Assembly (NCBI GenBank): GCA_947044365.1 | Contig: OX345637.1 | Location: 310,001-374,000 of the forward strand | Source: Petrosia ficiformis | Lineage: Eukaryota > Porifera > Demospongiae > Haplosclerida > Petrosiidae | Direction: 5' to 3' | Length of the DNA: 64,000 nucleotides | Shown: piece by piece, positions 14,901 to 23,852 of the stretch | Numbering within the stretch: position 1 is the first letter of the stretch | Layout of the letters: the number at the start of each line of letters is the position of its first letter | The notes under the pieces: generated by a model | Told to the model about the DNA's origin: nothing | What the model saw: the letters and a program-made list of their open reading frames with translations, nothing else | The model's database searches: none | Translations under genes and position numbers: made by a program

Positions 14901-17900
14901 TTTCAGGAATGAATCTAGGAGCACGATAATCTTCCTGTATACAGAGAATTAAGTACATGTACATGTAACTGTGTACATGTACATATAACTGTGTACATGT
15001 ACAAATGTACATTGTATGTGATTGTATTTGTATTTACTTGTCTTCGTCTTTTAAATTTCTGTCTTTCTTTCTCCATCAAGTCTTTCTCTCTTCTGTTACG
15101 AAATATTTCATCTTCTACTAAACCTAATTCTAATTTAGTACATGTACATGTACATGTACATGTACATGTACATGTATAGTGAGAATACAGAATTAATTAC
15201 TTACTAAAATGGTTTTAGTTACATGTATAATTATAATAATATATAAATACCTGCTAATATCATCTTAACTCTTTCGACATCAACATATCCATTATGTGTT
15301 AAATATCCCTATTATACATGTACAATATAATATTGATTAGATATACATGTACATGTATGTACTGTACATGTACTAGCATGTACAGTGTATATATGTACTG
15401 TACATGTACTAGCATGTCCAGTGTACATGTATATATGTACTGTACATGTACTAGCATGTATATGTACTGTACATGTACATGTACAACATACCCCAGTTGA
15501 TGGTATAACATCTTTATATAATCTTATCAAACGATCAATAGCTCCTTCTCTGAGGAATGAAAATAAGAGAAATGATGTACAGTATAGTACTACACACAGC
15601 AACAATTATAATACATGTACTAGACTGTACATGTATGTTATACATGTACATGTACTAGACTGTACATGTACATGTTATATGTACATGTACTAGACTAACA
15701 ATGGTAGTATTATCTGTTAGAACTGTGAGTATTTTAGTATTCTTTCGAAATTCAAATTTTACCGCGAACTACAACACATGTATAGCCTTGGTATTGATTT
15801 TTTCATTGGAAAATCAATCGTTTCAGACTGAGCCGAAACTGTTTCTAGAGTTAGATAATGATGTCCTTATTATGTTTTCGAAGTGGTTTTGATCAATAAT
15901 ATTATCTGTTAGAACTGTGAGCATTTTAGTATTCTCTCGAAATTCGAATTTTACCCTGAACTATATATAGCCTTAGTATTAATTTTGTCATTGGAAAATC
16001 AATCGTTTCAGAATGAGCCAAAACTGTTTCTAGAGTTAGATAATGATGTCCTTATTATGTTTTCGAAGTGGTTTTGATCAATAATATTATCTGTTAGAAC
16101 TGTGAGCATTTTAGTATTCTCTCGAAATTCGAATTTTACCCTGAACTATAGCCTTGGTATTGATTTTTTCAGTAGAAAATCAATCGTTTCAGACTGAGCC
16201 GAAACTGTTTCTAGAGTTAGATAATGATGTCCTTATTATGTTTTCGAAGTGGTTTTGATCAATAATATTATCTGTTAGAACTGTGAGCATTTTAGTATTC
16301 TCTTGAAATTCGAATTTTACCCTGAACTATAGCCTTAGTATTAATTTTGTCATTGGAAAATCAATCGTGTCAGATTGTATCAAGACTTTCCAAAGTGGTT
16401 TTGATCAATACATGTACCAATTAGTAATACACATGTATATTCTATCTGTTTATACCTAATCTGCAGAGATGGTAGATGAGGAAGAAAGTCATTTCCGACA
16501 AAGAAACACATGAACACCCAGTCATCAACAACTCTCTCAAAATCATATTTGAAATTTAATCCACTCATCCTAAGATCACGTTGAAGATACTAAAGGAGGA
16601 GGAGGTGGAAGAGGAGGAAGAGCTGATGAGAAGAGGACTAAAAATGATATCTTACTTCTCTTAGGACATTCAGTCTAATGAATATGAATTCTTTCTCTGT
16701 TGCTAGGTTACGAGCAGATAACTCATCAAACTACAATATAGTAATGAACATGTATACTGTATGTATATAAGTCTACAAAAAAGTGTCAACAGTTCTATTA
16801 GTAACAAATATTTTATTAATAAATACGTCTAATATTAGTAACAGGAATTCTTAACAAGTATTTTAATATTAGTAACAAACCTCTCCTTGTTTAATTTTTG
16901 CTTCTCCAGTACATTCCTTCATACTATGACCTACAAGATCAAGCGATCACACAACAGTCACATTACAGTCACATGATCTTACCATATTGATTACATATTT
17001 CACATGGTCTAGGAGTGTTTGGTTTGAATTCTTCTCTTAATATAGTGAAATATGGTTCATGAGTAGCTAATCCTAACATTATCAAATCAGCTGAAATAAA
17101 AAATAATAATTATAATAAGGTTCTATTAATAGTAACAATCAGTTTTATTATTAGTAGCAATCAGTTCTATTATTAGTAACGTCAGTTCTATTATTAGTAA
17201 CAATGAGTGCTATTAATAGTAACAATCAGTCCTATTAATAGTAACAATCAGTTTTATTATTAGTAGCAATCAGTTCTATTAATAGTAACAATCAGTTTTA
17301 TTATTAATAAGATATACATACATGTATTAGTGTGTGTATGTACATTGTATATATATAAATTATAGGGTTATAATTTATTACCATCAGCCCCACATAAACA
17401 GTGATGTGTATTAGGATCATGATCAGGTGAGGCACGTTGTTTTCTAATATAATCCATTACTTTATGTTCACCCTCACCAGGTACATTTGCATCTGATAAA
17501 ATTATCTGAATATGGAGAGAGGAGGAAGGGAAATGATGGATGAAGAAGATAAGATAATTCGAGAAAGTACAGGCTACTGGAATGTACACTGTACACATAT
17601 ACTTGTACATTCCAGTAGCCTATACCATTATACATGTACAGATATACTATTATACATTACACATGTTCATGTAGATACAGTATACCATTATACATGTATA
17701 TGTAGATATACATACATGTATATCCTTATGTATTGTACATGTACATGTAGATATACTATTATACATTATACACGTACATTTGTACATGTAGATACATGTA
17801 TACCACTATACATGTACTTATACATGTACATGTAGATATACCATTATGCATTATACATGTACATGCAGATATATCATTATACATGTACATGTAGATATAC

Positions 17901-18243
17901 CATTATGCATTATACACGTACATGTACACATGTAGATATATCATTATACATGTACATATACATGTATAATGATACATGTACATGTAGATATACCATTATA
18001 CATGTACATGTACATGTAGATACATGCATATGACTATACATGTATATGTAGATATATTATAATACATGTACACTGTATGATGTATATACCTTTATATTTT
18101 TCCATGCTGGATTAGTGTTCATCCTATCATGAATATAATATTGTAGACATATTGAGAGATTAGCCATAAACTCTGTACCCTATAAAGAAACATGTATAAA
18201 CAGGCAGATGAATAGATAGACCAACAACTACATGTACATGTAC

Positions 18244-18275
<32 letters not shown>

Positions 18276-20510
18276 GTGTAAATAGATAGATAGATAGGTG
18301 TTGATAGATGGACATACTGGAGTAATACAGTTACTATCAAAATGTGCACTATCAGGTTTTAATGGTGATAATTCACATCCTTTTTGTCTGAGGTCCTCTC
18401 TGATCTTTTTTATCTCTTCTATTTTCTGTCTATAGATGAGGTAGATAAATATATACATAAAGGTGCATGTAGACTAATGGATAGATAGATGCAGATAGAT
18501 GAATAGATAGATACAAAGTACATGGATAGACAGATACATGTACATGTACCGTAGATCAGGAAATTTTCGTCAATCACCTTCAACGGCAAAAATTAAACAA
18601 GCGAAATATTTTCTTTGACGAATAATTAGAGTAAGTTTATTCACACGTGTACGTACGTGTTAGCGAGTAGTATCCAGTGCTAGCTACTGTTTAAGAAGAT
18701 GGCTCTACTACGATATATGAAGCCTGTTGATTGTCTTCCAGATCCCAAGGGATCACTCACGTCTTCTATATCTGCCCAGGCGATAGTAGAGTCTTTGATT
18801 ACCGCTACAGCATACATGTCTGTTGCATTACCATGCTCCCGTTGACACTCCAGCTCCTCTCCAACAACTGCATCCCGAAGCTCTCTGTATATGTGATACC
18901 CTCTGACACAGGACTCCTTCTGAAACGTCTCCATACTCTTTTGACAAGTAACTTTTCGTGAAACGTGGGAGGAAAAATTGAAATATTTACGCATAATTAC
19001 AATTACATTTACGTACGTATGTAAAATTTCGCCCTACACTAATTTTCATTGAGTGATTATAGCGACGAAATAAAACCACGTGAAAATTTAACCGGCGAAA
19101 AATTTTACCAGCGAAAATTTCCCAATCTACGGTACATGTAAATAGACAGACACATAGACAATAGATACACACAAGTAGATGGATAAATACATAGATACAC
19201 ATAGATACATGTAGATGTACATCAATAGATAGAATATGAATGTATGTATAATTATAGATAGATAGAAACATTCATGTATATATACTGTAGATTTGGAATT
19301 TTTCACCGTTGAAATATTTTTGAACGAGACAAACCTGTTCGAAATTTAAACATCCGAAAATTATTACGGTACAAAAATAATTACGGTATGAAATTACACC
19401 TTTCCACGTGGCTTTAATTTACTAAATTACTACTTGTGAGAGAGGAACGGATGGCGCTACTGAGATATTTACGACTAGTGGACAGTTTACCTGATCCAAA
19501 CGGCCCACTATCATCATCTTTGGACTCGCAGGCCATTTCCAGTGCCAATGATGAAGTGAGAAAAGTTTTGCAATGTTCCACAGGGAAACGTGGTCCGTAC
19601 CAGAAGTACAGTCCCGAGATGCGAGCCAAAATTTCACCGATATTAGCCACCCAAAACTTTCCATAGTAGTGATATCCTCTGAGCTCACTTCAAAAACGTC
19701 CAAGTCTTCAGCCATTTCAGTCTCATCATGTGTGTCGCGTCGCTAATTTTAGAGGTTAAATTATTTAAACGTTGAAAAAATTTTGAACACAAACACATTG
19801 TTTGAAAATTAACCAGCGCGAACATTTATTTCGCAAACATTTTTTGATTATAAAATTTCCCAATCTACGGTATATATATACATGTACGACTTACAAACTC
19901 TCTTTAGCAGATCTAAATCTTCTTGATCTTTGTTGATTCATTTTAGCTCTAGGAGCCTAATCAATTAATTAATTAAACTCATGAATATTTAATTAACTTA
20001 CTACTCCATCAATAGCCATATACAATACTCTACGAGGTCTAACAAGATTGAATATCCTATCTATATATTCAAAAATAGCTACCATCATTTCATCCTCGTT
20101 TTCAGGTGCTGGTCTGGGAATCGGGATGAGAAAATGTACATAAATTAATGAACAAACAAACAGATGACTCACTTATCTTCGGGATGACAACATGGATGTA
20201 TGATTCCGTTCATATCAAGATAAAGGTTATCAAATTCTACTCCATTTGGATTAGGTAGGGTAGCATCAATTGGTACATTAGTACTTTGTAACTGTTTTAA
20301 CTGAAGAACACTTGAATAAATAAACATACTCGTATATTATAACCACATTTACAAGTACCTGTTAACAGGTACTTGAACTATACTTTTGAAGTAATGACGT
20401 CACATATTATATTAATTAAAGTACGCTATACTTACTTTTTCTTCTATACAGTGTACTACAATGGATGGATATTTTCTGGAGAGCCATCTAAAGAAAGCTG
20501 GAACACCCAT
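6791..20510 (-). CDS. XRN2: XRN2, nuclear 5'-3' exoribonuclease (28 coding exons)
   Basis: Degrades uncapped RNA 5'-3' in the nucleus, in transcription termination (torpedo) and rRNA/snoRNA processing. Coding exons in transcript order: 20510-20436, 20300-20173, 20113-20002, 19956-19895, 18429-18318, 18179-18090, 17505-17382, 17090-16983, 16930-16881, 16730-16656, 16589-16456, 15549-15492, 15308-15251, 15129-15038, 14934-14887, 14793-14668, 14436-14246, 13683-13548, 13201-13094, 12857-12768, 11878-11807, 11644-11560, 11049-10934, 10880-10792, 10027-9971, 9315-9115, 8928-8756, 6984-6791. Phases agree throughout and give 987 aa (human XRN2 is 950). The N-terminus is [17 protein letters not shown]. 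Catalytic acidic motifs are intact: LYLDMNG (D54), MAIDG (D103), PGEGEHK (E204, E206), CGADADLI (D234, D236), GNDFLPHLP (D346). The tail is rich in Pro, Tyr and His. One donor (13094/13093) is weak, GTTCAG. The final exon reads through a perfect donor (AAAGTAAGT) to its stop, so a last tiny exon may be missing. Confidence 0.95.
7943..8006 (+). mobile_element. Solo end of the 40-kb foldback element family
   Basis: About 64 bases match, with differences, the right arm of the foldback element at 39977-40287: shared words include TTTTGATATATATCCCTA versus TTTTGACATCCCTAC, CTTTCATTTTT, and AATGTTTTTTATTATTCTTG. It lies in the last XRN2 intron, between two TA dinucleotide runs (about 7838-7868 and 8007-8050). 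Confidence 0.6.
8160..8305. repeat. Short tandem repeat with GCTAGACTATCACCACATAG unit
   Basis: Four copies of a GACTATCACCACATAG plus AATATACATGTACA unit, spaced about 32-46 bases depending on whether the ACATGTAGCTA spacer is present. Located in the last XRN2 intron. Confidence 0.8.
8380..8735. repeat. About 129-bp tandem repeat, three copies, inside an XRN2 intron
   Basis: Three copies start near 8381, 8503 and 8632. Shared words include CACCACGGTAACTAATTAAA, ATGAGCTCAGTTTCAAACTC and CATGATTTTACTTTACTATA. The copies end next to the exon at 8756-8928, and the first two end with ACATACCTGAATTATGTGG, which on the minus strand offers donor-like sites. Confidence 0.85.
9400..9945. repeat. Minisatellite of ACATACATGTACAATAGACA type
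   Basis: Irregular tandem repeat combining ATAGACATATAGATAC with ACATGTACAT palindromic blocks, with spacing of about 27-50 bases. Long Tyr/Met/Val/His/Cys-rich open frames on the minus strand are a consequence of the repeat, not genes. Lies in the XRN2 intron between exons 9115-9315 and 9971-10027. Confidence 0.9.
10170..10520. mobile_element. Copy of a dispersed non-autonomous repeat in an XRN2 intron
   Basis: Shares words with the element at 43369-43912 and with 42120-42740, for example GATTCTAACTTACTTTACTG, GCAGGAAAGCAGCAAGG and a variant of AAGCCATAGATACAGA. Boundaries are approximate. It lies between XRN2 exons at 9971-10027 and 10792-10880. Confidence 0.5.
11245..11490. mobile_element. 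Partial copy of the same dispersed repeat family
   Basis: Similar to 43715-43912: both carry the GATACCAAA...ATGCAT...GTTAGCT order, then GCAGGAAAGCAGCAAGG, then GGATCAT...GTGAT, and end in AGATTAGNGNGTNTACTGTA. The end is close to an inverted copy of the other element terminus, as expected for terminal inverted repeats. Located in the XRN2 intron between 11049 and 11560. Confidence 0.6.
12297..12720. repeat. About 137-bp tandem repeat, three copies, in an XRN2 intron
   Basis: Copies begin near 12299, 12433 and 12573 with TGACTTAGGAGGTATTAGTA, followed by AATAATATTAATATACTGAT and an internal TTACACTAACTTTGGAGGTA. The unit itself contains two related halves (GGAGGTATTA occurs twice), so it grew from a smaller AT-rich repeat. 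Confidence 0.85.
13845..14233. repeat. 11-bp minisatellite CATGTACAGTW in an XRN2 intron
   Basis: About 35 copies of CATGTACAGTT/A in blocks, with sporadic CATGTACTCTT and TTATGTACAG variants that recur in the same order three times, so larger blocks have been copied. It abuts the exon at 14246-14436. Long frames rich in Tyr, Met, Ser, Cys, Thr, Val and Gln across it on the plus strand are artefacts. Confidence 0.9.
15703..16410. repeat. About 185-bp tandem repeat, four copies, in an XRN2 intron
   Basis: Copies start at about 15711, 15903, 16088 and 16269 with TATCTGTTAGAACTGTGAG. Other shared blocks are GAAATTCGAATTTTACCCTG, GGAAAATCAATCGTTTCAGA, ACTGTTTCTAGAGTTAGATA and TTTTCGAAGTGGTTTTGATC. 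The fourth copy has lost its middle (after about 16376) but keeps the AAGTGGTTTTGATCAATA end. It occupies most of the intron between exons 15492-15549 and 16456-16589. Confidence 0.9.
17105..17312. repeat. About 22-bp minisatellite CAGTTCTATTATTAGTAACA
   Basis: Eight or more copies of a 20-22 base unit (TCAGTTYTATTAWTAGTARC AA) in the XRN2 intron between 17090 and 17382. The same word occurs once near 16790-16800, in the intron downstream on the gene, suggesting spread between introns. Confidence 0.8.
17571..17621. repeat. Perfect 18-bp inverted repeat (hairpin)
   Basis: AGGCTACTGGAATGTACA at 17571-17588 is exactly complementary to 17604-17621 with a 15-base loop. It precedes a further minisatellite. 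Confidence 0.9.
17622..18080. repeat. Minisatellite of ACATGTAGATATACCATTAT type
   Basis: Repeated blocks of ACATGTACATGTAGATATAC with CATTATACAT, spacing about 40-60 bases, filling the XRN2 intron between 17505 and 18090. Nothing else is seen in this stretch. Confidence 0.85.
18546..19137. mobile_element. Non-autonomous DNA transposon with CCGTAGAT terminal inverted repeats
   Basis: Ends are ACCGTAGATCAGGAAATTTT (left) and the complement of AAATTTCCCAATCTACGGTA (right); sub-terminal sequence is also inverted (TTTTCG...CGAAAA). Inside, the plus strand at about 18699-18795 encodes MALLRYM, then LPDPKGSL and SSISAQAI, which matches the coding fragment in the sister element at 19286. The minus strand at about 18770-18920 encodes [18 protein letters not shown] followed by [19 protein letters not shown], a clear HIRAN-like pattern (GEEL..RE..N..D.YAVAV). 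Both are remnants without intact starts and ends. The element lies in the XRN2 intron between exons 18318-18429 and 19895-19956. Confidence 0.75.
19286..19877. mobile_element. Second CCGTAGAT-type element with transposase N-terminal remnant
   Basis: Left end TACTGTAGATTTGGAATTTT and right end complement of AAATTTCCCAATCTACGGTA, in the same intron and of nearly the same length as the previous element. The plus strand from 19451 to about 19666 encodes [20 protein letters not shown], a Ser/Ala-rich stretch, then [17 protein letters not shown]. That looks like the N-terminal DNA-binding segment of a transposon protein common in sponge and coral genomes (from memory, not searched). It stops after about 70 residues, so the element is non-autonomous. 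Confidence 0.75.
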
Positions 20511-20787
20511 TACTCCCCACGTGAAAGGGAGGTGATTCTTATTAATGCCCCAACCAGGTTGCCCGCACCGCTTACCTTCGCCATTGATCACGTGACACGA
20601 GACTGGCAGACTGCATGGAAGATTTTCTTCCATGCAGTCTGCCAGTCTCGTGTCACGTGATCAATGAAGAAGAACTAGAAATCGCATAGACAGAGAGATA
20701 GAGTTAGTGAGCAAGCGAAAGCCTAGAACTCAAGAACGTTGCAGTCATAATCGTGTAATCATCTCATTTGTCTCTACGGATTCATAA
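20511..20787. promoter_or_regulatory. Bidirectional promoter between XRN2 and the coiled-coil gene
   Basis: The two start codons are 277 bases apart and point outward. The interval holds the 41-bp palindrome (20582-20666), which contributes two ATCACGTGA sites (E-box core CACGTG). The role is inferred from the head-to-head layout. Confidence 0.55.
20582..20666. repeat. Perfect 41-bp inverted repeat with 3-base loop
   Basis: Bases 20582-20622 and 20626-20666 are exact reverse complements, separated by TTT. The arm starts CATTGATCACGTGACACGAG. Complementarity stops abruptly at both ends. It sits upstream of the XRN2 start (20510) and of the plus-strand gene (20788). Confidence 0.95.
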
Positions 20788-23700
20788 ATGGCTGGCGGCA
20801 GTGAAAGACCACGAAGTGAGTCAGTTACAATGTTGATCTGTGTGAGCTGTACAATGTGACATACAGATATAATGTGTAGGAAGATTACCTCTATGTTAAC
20901 ATTAGTGCATATCGTGTGACAATTGGCGAATCACATTTTCATATACCACCCACGGCAATAGTATTTTAAACAGCATACATATCATAGCACCCCTAATGGA
21001 TAAGCTGTGAAAATGCCCACTAGAAATGTGAAGTTACATATATATTTCTGAAGTACAACTGCAAATAGTCTGGCGATGTACTAGAACAGTAAAGATATAT
21101 TGATACAAACAGTATTCCATTGTTCAGGCATAAAACCTAGTTATGGAATGTAGCACAGCTTGGTATGTATTGTCGTAATCTTTAAATGTTCACAGTGATC
21201 ATTATCCTATTATCCTAATGATCATACTTGTAATTATCATGTGCAACAACCCCTCACTTAATTGTACTTATATAGTTGAGTATACTCAAGCAACCTTCAC
21301 CACCTTGTAATAGACAAAAAGGTTCATTCTTTCTATAGTAATCATAATTTTATAAATCTCATAACAATGGACCATGATTGCTTTTAATATTTCCAATGGT
21401 AATCAAGTTATTACTTTCATGACGATTACCCAATCCTAACATAGAACCATTATAGATATAATCAGTGATTATTGATTAAGTTAACGTAATTGATTATGTA
21501 ATACTGTTAACTGGTTTTGGTATTAGCATTTTAAACAACTTCCATAGTAAACTTGTTTCCATTGCATCTACATAATTATTCAATACAATTATAATTACAT
21601 AAATACATAATTATAATACACATACATGTATGTATATAATATATCCATCAATTCATCCATCTGTCAATCCATCCATCCATTCATTCATGCTGTTAGTAAC
21701 AATATAATCACAATTAACTGTGCCACTGGCCCAAGGAGAGAACTGTGCAGTGCCAAATAAGTAGCTCTTTGGCCCAATGGTGCGCCATATGAGTTTATCA
21801 AAAACACTGGTACATGTGTATATTTACTTATAAGGAAGTTACTATATCTCATTATTATAGCCACTACCTTTTGAAAGCCACAGTAAGTAGTGTAAGAGGT
21901 GACGTGTTTGGCTTGCTAATGCTCGCAATGATAGCCCTCCCTGGACACCAAATTACCTGAGTTTAAACACGTGCAATTGTAATATTATGCAAGTTGGTCT
22001 TTACAGTGATTAATATCACCCACAGACTCGAGAAGTCCCTCAAGATCAACAGAACAAATGTGGTCTGCTGACAGATCAGTGTATCACTTTTATTTTAGTG
22101 ATGAGGTAAAAAAGATATTGCAGTGTAAACTGAAGTCACGTGGTAAAGATCATCCAGATTGTATAAGCAAGAATGATGGACAGAAATGTGAGTTGTATGT
22201 ATGGTCAGTAAAAACATTTTTGTGAAATCCTCTTATTCATGTATAGTATATACTGCTGAAGATGTGTGTGAAATCCTTGAGAGAGAAGCTGAAAAACAGC
22301 AGCATTATATTCAGGAGAAACTTTCTTTATTACAATCAAGAGAATCATCCCTGAAATACACAGTAACCATCTTGAGCAAACGTGAGATAATAAACTCACT
22401 TAATAATTTATCATCTGATTTTTTTGTTTCAGGATTAGAAGATTCTGAGAAACAGTTAGAAATGCAGAAGACAATATCATTAGGTAAATCACAAGAACTG
22501 GAAGAGTCAAACAAAGTGAACATTCTTTTGAGAAAGGAACTTTCACTCACCTCCATGCTATCACCAGGTCAGTCATATTACACACATAATTATAATACCA
22601 TTGAAAATGTGTTGAATATAATGTGTTTTGTGTTAGATATGGAAGTGAAGAAATGTAATGAACAGATTAAGGAAAGAGAAACAGTAGAAATGGACAAACC
22701 AAAACCTGTAGATGATGAGGATAAACCAAAACCAGATTTTAGTGATAAGGTTCAGATATTACAGGAAGGTTAGTTGAGTATACCTGCATTATGTATGTAC
22801 ATGTACATGCATGTTATTATAATGCGATTTATCACTTCAGGGACAGAGTCATTCCAAATGCTATTTGTTAGTCAGAAAGAGCAACTGGATGAAGCACACA
22901 GCATATTAAAGAAGAAAGAGGAGAGAGTAATTGAGTTAGACTCAACACAAGAGAGTATGTCATGTAATGTTTATAATTTATAAATTATTTGGTCATTTTA
23001 GAGCTTCAGATGGCAATCAGTGATAAAACTTCACAACTAAAGAGTATGTTGGAAACAAAGGAGAAGAGAATCAACGAGCAAGAATGTATGGAATGGCTTC
23101 CTTTGTCCATTAATATAATTTCTTAAATTATTTTGTCATTTTAGTAGAGATTGCTAATAAATGTTCACAACTTGAGGAACTAAAGAATATGTTAGAGACA
23201 AGAGATAAGCGAGTAAATGAGTTGGAGGCAATGCATAAAAGTAAGAAGTGTCTTATGTTACTATTAGCGTATATAATTTCTAATTTTTCGTCTTTTTAGG
23301 ATTGCAGGCAAAGGTTGATGATAAAACTTCAGAAATAGAGGAACTAAACAATATGTTAGAGATTAAGGAGGATCAAGTAACATCAACACAAGAACGTACG
23401 GAATATCTTTGCAATTAACACAACTTCTAATTTTTATATTATTTTAGAACTGCACACCACAATTGCTAATACTACTTCACAACTTGTGGACCTTCAGAAT
23501 ATATTGGGCACTAAAGAGGAAAGAGTAAATGAGTTAGAGTCAACACAAGAGCGTAAGCCATGTCATTGTATAATTAGCATAAATTAACTATTTTTGTCAT
23601 CATAGAACTGTTGAGATTAAACGCAGATGGAACTTCAAAAATTGAAGAGTTAGAGACACTAATAGCTAATAAGATATTATCTGGACATGAGTCTGGTTAG

Positions 23701-23852
23701 TTAATAGTACATAATTTATATAACAATAATGTATGTGTCCATCTTGATATGAGAGTTCCTATTACTTCCTGTATATATCCTTATTATATTTGAATCATCA
23801 TTTTGCAATGTATTGTTCTAACACTATAGAGAAGCCCAGAATGGATGAATAA
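20788..23852 (+). CDS. Coiled-coil protein with tandemly duplicated exons (paralog of the ZU5 gene at 45.5 kb)
   Basis: Exons: 20788-20815, 22026-22187, 22247-22381, 22433-22567, 22637-22768, 22841-22954, 23002-23085, 23145-23240, 23300-23395, 23448-23552, 23606-23695, 23830-23852. All introns are phase 1 and the product is 399 aa. After a Ser/Arg-rich start (MAGGSERPRN) the protein is a long coiled coil. Exons 6-11 encode six versions of one repeat, for example DKTSQLKSMLETKEKRINE, CSQLEELKNMLETRDKRVNE and TSQLVDLQNILGTKEERVNE, so the rod lengthened by exon duplication. The segments DMEVKK...DKPKP and the exon after it align with the coiled coil of the gene at 45492-51613, including intron positions; the ZU5 part is absent here. 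The last exon (EKPRMDE, stop) is short; an alternative in-phase exon is at 24645-24743. No function can be assigned beyond a probable scaffold or adaptor. Confidence 0.7.
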
